Source: an uncultured Collinsella sp. (GTDB lineage: Bacteria > Actinomycetota > Coriobacteriia > Coriobacteriales > Coriobacteriaceae). From it: a stretch of DNA of 64,000 bases. The DNA is taken from positions 22,681 to 86,680 of the forward strand of contig CAUEQD010000010.1 of assembly GCA_959019945.1 (NCBI GenBank), read 5' to 3'. The notes beneath the pieces are model-generated. The model was not told where the DNA came from. It saw only the letters and a list, made by a program, of their open reading frames with translations, and searched no databases. The stretch's first letter is position 1. Every line of letters starts with the position of its first letter. Both the position numbers and the translations under genes were made by a program. Positions 48,029 through 56,739 of this stretch are shown piece by piece.

Positions 48029-50602
48029 CTATTTCGTCTTGCCGGTAATGAGCGTCTTAAGACCCAGGCCGATCAGGCCCAGACCCATGCGCACGCGGCC
48101 GGGGCGATGGCGCTCGATGGCCTTGGTCTTGCCAGCGGGCTTATCGCGACGGGCACTCGTCTCGGGTGCGGGCTTGGTGACCTGAGGCTCGGGCCGAGGT
48201 ACAGGTGCAGGCTCGGGCTCAATGACGGTCGCCTGGACCTTCTGAACCTCGGGTGCGGCCGGCTGCGGCTCAGGAGCAGGGGCGGGCTTTGCCTCGGCGG
48301 CGGGCCCCGGAGTCGCGGTAGCGGGCGCGGGCGCTTTCTCCACGGCGGGCTCTGCGGCAGCCTCGGGCTCATTCACCGGGGGAGCGGCAACCGCTTTCGG
48401 TTTGGCAGCTGCCCCATGTTCAACCTCGGCCTGAATAGCCTCCTCGGCTACGCGTTCCTTCTCCTGTGCGCGCTGTTGCGCGGCGGCCTCGGCGTTGCGA
48501 TAGGCACGCTCCAGCAGAGCTTCCTGCGAGTTGAAGGGTTTTTCACCCTCTGCACGCTCCACGGGGACCCAGGTGCCGTCGCTCGTGAGGCTGCGGGCCT
48601 TCACGTTGTCCCGCAGCTGCATGCCCATGTACTCGTGCACTAGGGCGCGGCAGGTGGGGTCGAGCACGGGGAAGGCGATCTCCACGCGGTGCTCGGTGTT
48701 GCGCGTCATCATATCGGCTGAGCTCAGGTAAATCATGTCCGAGTCCACGCCGAAAGCATAGACGCGCGCGTGCTCCAAAAAGCGTCCGACGATGGAGCGG
48801 ACATGCACGTTCTCGGTCTTGCCCGGAACACCGGGCTTGAGGCACGAGATGCCGCGGATGATCATGTCTACGCGCACGCCGGCACACGATGCCTCGGCGA
48901 TCTTGTCGATAACCTCGCGGTCGGTCAGTGAGTTGAGCTTAAAGAACACGCGGGCGGGCTCGCCGGCAAGGGCGCGCTGGATCTCGCGGTCAAGCCCGCG
49001 CATGATGAGCGGTTTCAGTCCGACGGGCGCCACACCCAGGAAGCGGTAGTCGCCGCGCAGGTTGCCCAGCGACAGATTGCGGAAGAACAGGTTGGCGTCT
49101 TCACCGATGCCGGGATGGGCTGTCATGAGCATAAAGTCGCTGTAGAGTTTGGCCGTCTTCTCGTTAAAGTTGCCGGTGCCCAAAAGCGTGAGGCGGGTGA
49201 GCGCCATGCCCTCGCGATAGGTGAGCTGGCAGATCTTGGAGTGGCACTTAAAGCCTTCGGAGCCGTAGATGACGGTGCAGCCTGCCTCTTCCAGACGCTC
49301 GGCCCACTCGATGTTGTTCTGCTCGTCAAAGCGGGCGCGGAGCTCCATGAGCACCGTGACCTCTTTGCCGTTCTCGGCGGCATCGATCAGCGACTCGCAT
49401 AGGCGGCTCTGCTTGGCCACGCGGTAGAGCGTGATGCGCAACGAGATGCACTCGGGATCGTAGGCTGCCTCGTGTACCAGATCCAGGAACGGATTCATGG
49501 CCTCGTAGGGATAAAAGAGCAGCTTGTCGTGCTGCAGCACCTGCTCGCGGATGGAGCGGGTCATGTCGATGGTGGGGTTGGGCTGTGGCTTAAACGGCGT
49601 AAAGAGGAGCTCGTTGCGCAGGTGCTCGGGAATCTTGCCCTCAATGCCAAAGACGTAGCCCAGGTTGAGCGGGATATCGCAGGTAAAGACAGAGCGGCGC
49701 GAAAGCTCGAGCGCCTTGCGGATAGTCTTGAGCGTCGCCTTCTCGAGCGACCCCGAGACCGCGAGCACTACCGGCTGCAGGCGCAGGCGCTTCTTGAGAA
49801 TGCGCTTCATGTGCTGGCGGTAGTCCTCTTCCTCTTCGATGCCCTCGCCGTCCGGATCGATGTCGGCGTTGCGGGTGACGCGGATCAGCGCACGATCCAG
49901 CGGCTTATAGGAGCCAAAGCAGCTGTCCAGGCAGGCGAGGATGACGTCCTCGAGCAAGATGTAGGAGTAGGTGCCGGTGGGCGAGGGGATCTCGACCACG
50001 CGGTTCATCGAGGCGGGGATCTCGATAAGGCCCAGTAGGCTCTCCTCGTCGGTGGCGCCGTCCAGACCACAGGCCAGATAGAGCGCGCCGTTGCGCAGGT
50101 TGGGGAAGGGGTGGCGCGGATCGATGACCAGCGGCGAGATGACCGGCGACACGTAGGCCTGGAAGTAGCGGGTTACAAAGGTGCGCTCCTCGGGCGTAAG
50201 CGAATCGATGCGGGCGCGGTGAACGCCCAAGGTGTCGAGCTTGCCCTCGATGCTCTTAAAGATGGACTCCCAACGGGTAAGGAGCCCGGGCATTTCGGCC
50301 ATGACAGCATCGACCTGTTCGGAGGCGGTCATATTGCTCTTGTTGTCGACAGGTTGTTTTTTGAGCTCTGCCAGATCGGACAGGCCGCCCACGCGCACCA
50401 TGAGAAACTCGTCGAGGTTGGACTCGAAAATCGACACGAACTTTAGACGCTCGAACAGCGGAACGGTCTCATCGAAGGCTTCGTCAAGCACGCGGTTGTC
50501 AAAGCGCAGCCAGCTAAGCTCTCGGTTTTGCGTGTACGAGAAGTCGCGCGGCGGTTTGCGCAGCTTTGCGGCGGCTTGCTTCTTTTCGATTTTGCTCGGC
50601 AT
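48029..50602 (-). CDS. ppk1: Polyphosphate kinase with long C-terminal tail
   Basis: About 857 residues. The first 700 are a normal PPK1 (ELSWLRFDNRVLDEA; FESNLDEFLMVRVGGL; HDKLLFYPYEAMNPFL; ISLRITLYRVAKQS; GFKCHSKICQL with the phosphorylated His), which makes polyphosphate from ATP. A tail of about 150 residues rich in Ala, Pro and Glu follows, ending in a basic, glycine-rich RVRMGLGLIGLGLKTL segment. Such a tail is not part of the standard enzyme and might anchor it. ATG 50602 is 10 bases after CGGA; 50608 is an alternative. Confidence 0.93.
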   Translation of the reverse strand: MPSKIEKKQAAAKLRKPPRDFSYTQNRELSWLRFDNRVLDEAFDETVPLFERLKFVSIFESNLDEFLMVRVGGLSDLAELKKQPVDNKSNMTASEQVDAVMAEMPGLLTRWESIFKSIEGKLDTLGVHRARIDSLTPEERTFVTRYFQAYVSPVISPLVIDPRHPFPNLRNGALYLACGLDGATDEESLLGLIEIPASMNRVVEIPSPTGTYSYILLEDVILACLDSCFGSYKPLDRALIRVTRNADIDPDGEGIEEEEDYRQHMKRILKKRLRLQPVVLAVSGSLEKATLKTIRKALELSRRSVFTCDIPLNLGYVFGIEGKIPEHLRNELLFTPFKPQPNPTIDMTRSIREQVLQHDKLLFYPYEAMNPFLDLVHEAAYDPECISLRITLYRVAKQSRLCESLIDAAENGKEVTVLMELRARFDEQNNIEWAERLEEAGCTVIYGSEGFKCHSKICQLTYREGMALTRLTLLGTGNFNEKTAKLYSDFMLMTAHPGIGEDANLFFRNLSLGNLRGDYRFLGVAPVGLKPLIMRGLDREIQRALAGEPARVFFKLNSLTDREVIDKIAEASCAGVRVDMIIRGISCLKPGVPGKTENVHVRSIVGRFLEHARVYAFGVDSDMIYLSSADMMTRNTEHRVEIAFPVLDPTCRALVHEYMGMQLRDNVKARSLTSDGTWVPVERAEGEKPFNSQEALLERAYRNAEAAAQQRAQEKERVAEEAIQAEVEHGAAAKPKAVAAPPVNEPEAAAEPAVEKAPAPATATPGPAAEAKPAPAPEPQPAAPEVQKVQATVIEPEPAPVPRPEPQVTKPAPETSARRDKPAGKTKAIERHRPGRVRMGLGLIGLGLKTLITGKTK

Positions 50603-51071
50603 ATGCATCTGTCCGTTCAGTCCCCACAGAGGACGGTAGCCTAACACTTTTCACTATTGTCTCAATTTAGTCGACCGCTGGCACGGACGTATCGCGTGAA
50701 CGGTATCTTTACCTACTTCTTACGCTGCCAAGGCATGCAACTAACTGTCCAACTCGTTTGGAAACAATCTATATCCATACTCAACTGGTGAGGATGTATG
50801 AATAAGAATGATTGCGAGCTGAATATAATCGAATCCAAATTGAATCATGGACAAACGACATATATATGCAGAAAACCGTTTTAGCTATGCAATTCCTAAA
50901 CATGAAAATATTTGTGCAATCTAGCTTAATTCCTTAGAAAAAAGAACATTTACCTTTGAAAACCTGCTTTAGAGAACCGAAGTGCATCATGGGGGAATCA
51001 TATGCGATATACCGTTCATCGCACTTTGCTGACCGTTCGGGGGCGAGGTGGAATTGCAGGTGGTTTTTGGA
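50603..51071. promoter_or_regulatory. Long AT-rich spacer upstream of arcA1
   Basis: No gene is seen. It holds a GTGAACGGTAT box at about 50696 and two ACCGTTC boxes at 51011 and 51032 exactly 21 bases apart, the second 40 bases before a TATAAC -10 box. The arcA2 upstream region has the same pair at the same spacing. Probably an activator-controlled promoter region. Confidence 0.6.
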
Positions 51072-51159
51072 TATAACTAGAGCTGTCAGCAAGCAGCGTC
51101 CCATACGGAGGGGCGCTGATACATTCGGCCAGTAAGGCCCGAAAGAAAGGTAGGAGGCC
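51072..51159 (+). promoter_or_regulatory. arcA1 -10 box and structured leader
   Basis: TATAAC (51072-51077) is followed by a leader with two stems: AGCGTCCC/GGGGCGCT and TTCGGCC/GGCCCGAA, then AGGTAGGAGG. The arcA2 leader keeps the CGGAGGGGCGCT block and the second stem with altered but still pairing bases. Confidence 0.55.
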
Positions 51160-52401
51160 ATGACGAAAGGTCTGCACGTGCCTTCCGAGATCGGCAAGCT
51201 CAGGAAGGTCTGCCTGCACCGTCCCGGCGACGAGCTCCTCAACCTGCCGCCCGACGAGCTCGAGCGACTCCTGTTCGACGACGTCCCGTTCCTGGAGGTC
51301 GCGCAGCAGGAGCACGACACCTTCGCCCAGATCCTGAGGGACCAGGGCGTGGAGGTCCTCTATCTCGAGAACCTCGTCGCCGAGGTGTTCGACCAGGTCC
51401 CCGGCGCCCGCGCCGAGTTCACCGACCAGTACATCGCCGAGGCAGGCATCCGCGGCCAGCACATGCCGCAGATCGTCCGCGAGAAGCTGGACTCCATCGA
51501 GGACAACCTCGAGTTCGTCAAGAAGACCATGGCCGGCATGACCAAGGCCGAGATCGACATGCCCCTTACGGCGTCCACGACCCTCGACTCCCTGGTCAAC
51601 TCCGAGTCCGAGTCCGACCTGATCATCGACCCGATGCCCAACCTCTACTTCACCCGCGACCCGTTCGCGGTCGTCGGCGAGGGCGTCAACCTCAACCGCA
51701 TGTACTCGGTCACCCGCAACCGCGAGACCCTGTACGGCAAGTACGTCTTCAAGTACCACCCCGACTACAAGGACGTCTCGCTGTACTTCCGCCGCGACTG
51801 CCAGTTCCACACCGAGGGCGGCGACGTGCTGAACATCAACGAGAAGACCCTCGCCGTCGGCATCTCCCAGCGCACCCAGGCCGCCGCGATCGACGTCATG
51901 GCCCAGAACATCTTCTGGAACTCCGACTCCAAGGTCGAGCGCATCCTGGCCTTCGACATCCCGGTCTCGCGCGCCTTCATGCACCTCGACACGGTCTTCA
52001 CCCAGATCGACGTCGATAAGTTCACGATCCACCCCGCCATCATGGGCACCCTGCGCGTCTACGAGCTGACCGCCGGCAAGAACCCGGGCGACGTGAACAT
52101 CCGCCTGATCGAGGACACCCTCGAGCACGTCCTGGAGGACGCCACCGGCGTCGACCAGGTCAAGCTGATCCCCTGCGGCGGCGGCGACCCGATCGCGGCC
52201 TCCCGCGAGCAGTGGAACGACGGCTCCAACACCCTGTGCGTCGAGCCCGGCAAGATCTGCGTCTACGCCCGCAACACCGTCACCAACGACGTGCTGTACA
52301 AGGAGGGCCTGGACCTTCTCGTCGTGCCCTCCGCCGAGCTCTCCCGCGGCCGCGGCGGCCCGCGCTGCATGAGCATGCCCTTCTGGCGCGAGGACCTCTA
52401 G
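51160..52401 (+). CDS. arcA: Arginine deiminase, copy 1
   Basis: Hydrolyses arginine to citrulline and ammonia, first step of the energy-yielding arginine deiminase pathway. The 413-residue protein has FTRDPFAV, HTEGGDVLNI and the catalytic cysteine in GPRCMSMPFW close to the C-terminus. TAGGAGG precedes the ATG. The protein is identical to that encoded at 54250, and the DNA appears identical from about 51137 to the penultimate base of the stop codon. Codons are almost exclusively C- or G-ending, more biased than in neighbours, suggesting very high expression. Confidence 0.97.
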   Translation: MTKGLHVPSEIGKLRKVCLHRPGDELLNLPPDELERLLFDDVPFLEVAQQEHDTFAQILRDQGVEVLYLENLVAEVFDQVPGARAEFTDQYIAEAGIRGQHMPQIVREKLDSIEDNLEFVKKTMAGMTKAEIDMPLTASTTLDSLVNSESESDLIIDPMPNLYFTRDPFAVVGEGVNLNRMYSVTRNRETLYGKYVFKYHPDYKDVSLYFRRDCQFHTEGGDVLNINEKTLAVGISQRTQAAAIDVMAQNIFWNSDSKVERILAFDIPVSRAFMHLDTVFTQIDVDKFTIHPAIMGTLRVYELTAGKNPGDVNIRLIEDTLEHVLEDATGVDQVKLIPCGGGDPIAASREQWNDGSNTLCVEPGKICVYARNTVTNDVLYKEGLDLLVVPSAELSRGRGGPRCMSMPFWREDL

Positions 52402-52461
52402 GGTCTTCAAGGACCCGTACAGGTCTTGATACATACATCTAGCTGCCATTAGATGTCTCCC

Positions 52462-52494
52462 ATTGGGGCGGTGCGGGTTTTCGCACCGCCCCAA
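52462..52494 (+). terminator. arcA1 terminator
   Basis: ATTGGGGCGGTGCG and CGCACCGCCCCAAT form a perfect 14-bp stem 60 bases after the stop. Confidence 0.8.
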
Positions 52495-52550
52495 TCTTGT
52501 ATGAGGAACGTCAACACGATTGGATGACTGCTTTTGTAAGGAGCTTGGCC

Positions 52551-53675
52551 ATGGACATCAAGACGATTGGCGTTGAGGAATGGCTCAACGTTTGGGAGAA
52601 GAGCGCCACGTGGGACATCGCCCAGTCGACGATCTCGTCGCTCACCATGGGCGAGCTGCGCGCGCTCGATGAGCAGGACGGCGCCACGTTCTACGAGCGC
52701 CTGGACCGCGAGAAGATGAACTACGGCTGGATCGAGGGCTCGCCGGAGTTTAAGGCCGAGGTTGCCAAGCTGTATCGTCGCGAGGTCAATCCCGATCACA
52801 TTCTGCAGACCAATGGCTGCACGGGCGCTAACCTCAACGCCATCATGGCTGTGGTCGAGCCCGGCGACCACGTTATCGCCGAGTGGCCCACCTACGCGCC
52901 ACTCTACGAGATTCCGCGCACGCTGGGCGCCGAGGTCGATTATTGGAAGCTACGCGAGGAACTCGGCTGGAAGCCCGATATCGGGGAACTCAAGCGCTTG
53001 GTGCGCCCCAACACCAAGCTCATCTGCATCAACAACGCATCGAACCCCATCGGTGCGGTGCTTGATGCCGATATGCTCGGCCAGATTGCCGAGATCGCCC
53101 GTTCGGTGGGCGCCTACGTGCTGTGTGACGAGGTGTATCTGCCGCTCGAGAACACTGAGTCCTTTATGTCGATGGTCGACGTGTACGAGAGGGCCATTGT
53201 CACCAACTCGTTGTCGAAGACCTATTCGACGCCTGCGGCCCGCGTGGGCTGGGTCGTGGGCGACGAAGAGGTGTCCAACCGCATCCGTACCTATCGCGAT
53301 TACACCATGATCTGCGGCGGCGTGTTCAACGATGCCCTGGCGACCTATGTGCTTGAACACAAGGATAAGATTCTCGAGCGCAATCGCAAGATCGTGTTTG
53401 GCAACCGCGATATCGCGCAGGCTTGGATCGATACGCAGCATCGCGTTTCCTGGACGGCCCCGCAGGGCGTGTCCACCTCGTTTATCCAGCTGGATATTCC
53501 CGAGGATGACGAGGAGTTCTGCAGGCGCCTGCTGTCCGAGAGGGGAGTGCTGCTGGTCCCCGGTAGCCGTTTTGAGCTTCCCTGCGGCGCACGCCTGGGC
53601 TACTGCGCGAGCGAGGACGTTCTGCGCGAGGGCCTGAGGCTTTTGGGCGAGGCACTGGCGGAGTTTGATCGCTAG
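52551..53675 (+). CDS. Class I/II aminotransferase within the arginine block
   Basis: A 374-residue PLP enzyme. The lysine lies in TNSLSKTYSTPAARVGWVVG, with NNASNPIGAV and LCDEVYLPLE marking other cofactor contacts. It resembles aminotransferases of the aspartate family; the exact substrate is unknown. Its position between two arcA copies suggests a link to arginine, ornithine or citrulline metabolism (inference). ATG 52551 has AAGGAG 9 bases upstream; the frame opens at 52497. A strong terminator follows at 53726. Confidence 0.82.
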   Translation: MDIKTIGVEEWLNVWEKSATWDIAQSTISSLTMGELRALDEQDGATFYERLDREKMNYGWIEGSPEFKAEVAKLYRREVNPDHILQTNGCTGANLNAIMAVVEPGDHVIAEWPTYAPLYEIPRTLGAEVDYWKLREELGWKPDIGELKRLVRPNTKLICINNASNPIGAVLDADMLGQIAEIARSVGAYVLCDEVYLPLENTESFMSMVDVYERAIVTNSLSKTYSTPAARVGWVVGDEEVSNRIRTYRDYTMICGGVFNDALATYVLEHKDKILERNRKIVFGNRDIAQAWIDTQHRVSWTAPQGVSTSFIQLDIPEDDEEFCRRLLSERGVLLVPGSRFELPCGARLGYCASEDVLREGLRLLGEALAEFDR

Positions 53676-53725
53676 GATTCCGATGATCTTCGAGGGCCTT
53701 ATCAAAATTGGCCGAAGATAATCGA

Positions 53726-53765
53726 AAACGGACCCGTTTCCCTAGGGGAAGCGGGTCCGTTTTTC
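53726..53765 (+). terminator. Aminotransferase terminator
   Basis: AAAACGGACCCG...CGGGTCCGTTTTT stem-loop, with paired TTCCC/GGGAA inside, 50 bases after the stop. Confidence 0.88.
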
Positions 53766-54161
53766 TATACCGAGAAGTCAAGTTGTTACAAATGGGGCCG
53801 TAAAGCGAGTCGGTATCCGCTGGGCCTTATACTGAGCTTCCGGTGAACGGTATCAAGCGTCTGGTAAACGGTAATTTGTTTACCAGAAATGAATAGGACA
53901 AACTTTTTTCTGAATAAAAATGAAAATGGTTGAGACGCAGTACGAACCGCTAATTCTATTCATAGCTTTATTGGAAATATGCAATATGAGGGTGGTTTAA
54001 CAAAGTTTAGTTCCAATTGATTTTTGGATTGAAAACGCGTTTAAGCACGTAAATACACTTTATTAAATCAAAGTGTGCCATGCGTGAAGTATATGTGTAT
54101 GCCGTTCACCCCTCATATAAAACCGTTCGGGGGCGAGGTGGAAGTATGAACTGATTTTGGA
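53766..54161. promoter_or_regulatory. Long AT-rich spacer upstream of arcA2
   Basis: No gene is seen. GGTGAACGGTA (53842) and GGTAAACGGTA (53863) are direct repeats 21 bases apart; CCGTTCA (54102) and CCGTTCG (54123) are also 21 apart, as in the arcA1 region. The block CCGTTCGGGGGCGAGGTGGA is shared with 51033. Confidence 0.6.
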
Positions 54162-54249
54162 TATAAATATGTCGTCAGCAATAACGCCTCACACGGAGGG
54201 GCGCTAACGAATCGGCCCTGACAGGGGCCCGAAAGAAAGGTAGGAGGCC
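54162..54249 (+). promoter_or_regulatory. arcA2 -10 box and structured leader
   Basis: TATAAA (54162-54167), 39 bases after the CCGTTCG box, the same distance as at arcA1. The leader keeps CACGGAGGGGCGCT and a TCGGCCC/GGGCCCGA stem before AGGTAGGAGG. Confidence 0.55.
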
Positions 54250-55491
54250 ATGACGAAAGGTCTGCACGTGCCTTCCGAGATCGGCAAGCTCAGGAAGGTC
54301 TGCCTGCACCGTCCCGGCGACGAGCTCCTCAACCTGCCGCCCGACGAGCTCGAGCGACTCCTGTTCGACGACGTCCCGTTCCTGGAGGTCGCGCAGCAGG
54401 AGCACGACACCTTCGCCCAGATCCTGAGGGACCAGGGCGTGGAGGTCCTCTATCTCGAGAACCTCGTCGCCGAGGTGTTCGACCAGGTCCCCGGCGCCCG
54501 CGCCGAGTTCACCGACCAGTACATCGCCGAGGCAGGCATCCGCGGCCAGCACATGCCGCAGATCGTCCGCGAGAAGCTGGACTCCATCGAGGACAACCTC
54601 GAGTTCGTCAAGAAGACCATGGCCGGCATGACCAAGGCCGAGATCGACATGCCCCTTACGGCGTCCACGACCCTCGACTCCCTGGTCAACTCCGAGTCCG
54701 AGTCCGACCTGATCATCGACCCGATGCCCAACCTCTACTTCACCCGCGACCCGTTCGCGGTCGTCGGCGAGGGCGTCAACCTCAACCGCATGTACTCGGT
54801 CACCCGCAACCGCGAGACCCTGTACGGCAAGTACGTCTTCAAGTACCACCCCGACTACAAGGACGTCTCGCTGTACTTCCGCCGCGACTGCCAGTTCCAC
54901 ACCGAGGGCGGCGACGTGCTGAACATCAACGAGAAGACCCTCGCCGTCGGCATCTCCCAGCGCACCCAGGCCGCCGCGATCGACGTCATGGCCCAGAACA
55001 TCTTCTGGAACTCCGACTCCAAGGTCGAGCGCATCCTGGCCTTCGACATCCCGGTCTCGCGCGCCTTCATGCACCTCGACACGGTCTTCACCCAGATCGA
55101 CGTCGATAAGTTCACGATCCACCCCGCCATCATGGGCACCCTGCGCGTCTACGAGCTGACCGCCGGCAAGAACCCGGGCGACGTGAACATCCGCCTGATC
55201 GAGGACACCCTCGAGCACGTCCTGGAGGACGCCACCGGCGTCGACCAGGTCAAGCTGATCCCCTGCGGCGGCGGCGACCCGATCGCGGCCTCCCGCGAGC
55301 AGTGGAACGACGGCTCCAACACCCTGTGCGTCGAGCCCGGCAAGATCTGCGTCTACGCCCGCAACACCGTCACCAACGACGTGCTGTACAAGGAGGGCCT
55401 GGACCTTCTCGTCGTGCCCTCCGCCGAGCTCTCCCGCGGCCGCGGCGGCCCGCGCTGCATGAGCATGCCCTTCTGGCGCGAGGACCTCTAA
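54250..55491 (+). CDS. arcA: Arginine deiminase, copy 2
   Basis: Second arginine deiminase gene, 413 residues, the same protein as at 51160 and apparently the same DNA throughout the coding region (offset 3090). Sequence similarity drops sharply beyond the last base of the stop codon (TAG in copy 1, TAA here) and upstream of the RBS, which points to recent gene conversion or strong recent duplication with replaced flanks. It directly precedes arcB and the transporter, so this copy belongs to the main catabolic operon. Confidence 0.97.
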   Translation: MTKGLHVPSEIGKLRKVCLHRPGDELLNLPPDELERLLFDDVPFLEVAQQEHDTFAQILRDQGVEVLYLENLVAEVFDQVPGARAEFTDQYIAEAGIRGQHMPQIVREKLDSIEDNLEFVKKTMAGMTKAEIDMPLTASTTLDSLVNSESESDLIIDPMPNLYFTRDPFAVVGEGVNLNRMYSVTRNRETLYGKYVFKYHPDYKDVSLYFRRDCQFHTEGGDVLNINEKTLAVGISQRTQAAAIDVMAQNIFWNSDSKVERILAFDIPVSRAFMHLDTVFTQIDVDKFTIHPAIMGTLRVYELTAGKNPGDVNIRLIEDTLEHVLEDATGVDQVKLIPCGGGDPIAASREQWNDGSNTLCVEPGKICVYARNTVTNDVLYKEGLDLLVVPSAELSRGRGGPRCMSMPFWREDL

Positions 55492-55503
55492 GTCTTTCCG
55501 TTT

Positions 55504-55532
55504 CCGGTGCGGTCCCCCTACAACCGCACCGG
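55504..55532 (+). terminator. Hairpin after arcA2
   Basis: CCGGTGCGGT and ACCGCACCGG form a perfect 10-bp stem without a clear T run; a smaller GCCCGTT/ACGGGC stem follows. It may set the ratio of arcA to arcB message. Confidence 0.55.
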
Positions 55533-55596
55533 CTTCGCCCGTTAAACGGGCAACACTAATACTTACGTAATTCATTTCTTCGAAAGGAATCGAACC

Positions 55597-56592
55597 ATGG
55601 GTGTTAACCTCTCCGGCCGTAGCTTCCTCAAGCTTCTCGACCTCACCACCGAGGAGATCGAGTACCTGCTCAAGCTATCCAAGAACTTCAAGGATATGAA
55701 GCGCGCTGGCGTTCCGCACCGCTATCTCGAGGGCAAGAACATCGTTCTGCTCTTCCAGAAGACCTCCACTCGTACCCGCTGCGCCTTCGAGGTCGGCGGC
55801 ATGGATCTGGGCATGGGCGTCACCTACCTCGATCCCGGTTCGTCGCAGATGGGCAAGAAGGAGTCCATCGAGGACACCGCCCGCGTTCTCGGCCGCATGT
55901 ATGACGGCATCGAGTTCCGTGGCTTTGCCCAGGACGACGTCGAGGAGCTCGCTGCTAAGTCCGGCGTGCCTGTCTGGAACGGCCTGACCACCGAGTGGCA
56001 TCCCACCCAGATGCTCGCCGACATCCTGACCGTCCAGGAGAACTTCAACTACGACATCAAGGGCAAGACTCTCGTCTTCATGGGCGACTGCAAGAACAAC
56101 GTTGCTCGCTCCCTCATGGTCGTCTGCTCCAAGCTCGGTATGAACTTTGTGGCCTGCGGCCCCGAGGAGTGCATGCCCGCTGACGACGTCATCGAGGCCT
56201 GCAAGCCCATCGCCGAGGCCAACGGCTGCACCATCAAGCTGACCACCGACGTCAAGGACGGCGTCACCGGTGCCGACGTTATCTACACCGACGTGTGGGT
56301 CTCCATGGGCGAGCCCGACGAGGTCTGGGCCGAGCGCATCGCTCAGCTTACCCCGTATCGTGTTACCTCCGAGGTCATGGCTATGGCCAACCCGGGTGCC
56401 ATCTTCCTGCACTGCCTGCCCAGCTTCCACGACACCAACACCACGATTGGCGCCGAGAAGTGCGAGCAGTTCGGCATCACCGAGCAGGAGGTCACCGACG
56501 AGGTCTTCGAGAGCCCCGCTTCCAAGGTCTTCGACGAGGCCGAGAACCGCATGCACACCATCAAGGCTGTCATGTACGCCACGCTCAAGTAA
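55597..56592 (+). CDS. arcB: Ornithine carbamoyltransferase, catabolic
   Basis: Phosphorolyses citrulline to ornithine and carbamoyl phosphate in the arginine deiminase pathway. 331 residues; STRTRCAFEVG binds carbamoyl phosphate, HPTQMLAD and HCLPSFHD are further active-site motifs. GAAAGGAATCG precedes the ATG. Catabolic role rests on its place after arcA; no carbamate kinase gene is seen in the window, so the ATP-forming step must be encoded elsewhere. Confidence 0.94.
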   Translation: MGVNLSGRSFLKLLDLTTEEIEYLLKLSKNFKDMKRAGVPHRYLEGKNIVLLFQKTSTRTRCAFEVGGMDLGMGVTYLDPGSSQMGKKESIEDTARVLGRMYDGIEFRGFAQDDVEELAAKSGVPVWNGLTTEWHPTQMLADILTVQENFNYDIKGKTLVFMGDCKNNVARSLMVVCSKLGMNFVACGPEECMPADDVIEACKPIAEANGCTIKLTTDVKDGVTGADVIYTDVWVSMGEPDEVWAERIAQLTPYRVTSEVMAMANPGAIFLHCLPSFHDTNTTIGAEKCEQFGITEQEVTDEVFESPASKVFDEAENRMHTIKAVMYATLK

Positions 56593-56608
56593 GAGCATCT
56601 AGCATCTC

Positions 56609-56645
56609 GCTCGGGGTGTCTTGCTGCACACCCCGAGCGGCTTTG
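56609..56645 (+). terminator. arcB terminator
   Basis: GCTCGGGGTGT and ACACCCCGAGC form a perfect 11-bp stem 17 bases after the stop; T-rich DNA follows. Confidence 0.75.
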
Positions 56646-56739
56646 TCTGGTAAATATCTCGCGTCGGGCGGTGGGCACGGCACGGAAGATCCGCTTAGCG
56701 CGAGAAAGTTAAATGATTTATGAAGGGGGGATGAGAACC

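Noticed and set aside
51016..52494. Minus-strand frames opposite both arcA genes
   Set aside because: Repetitive Val/Asp/Gly-rich shadow caused by the strong C/G third-position bias of arcA.
51137..55491. arcA duplication as a composite transposon
   Set aside because: No transposase, terminal inverted repeats or target duplication seen; similarity stops at the gene ends.
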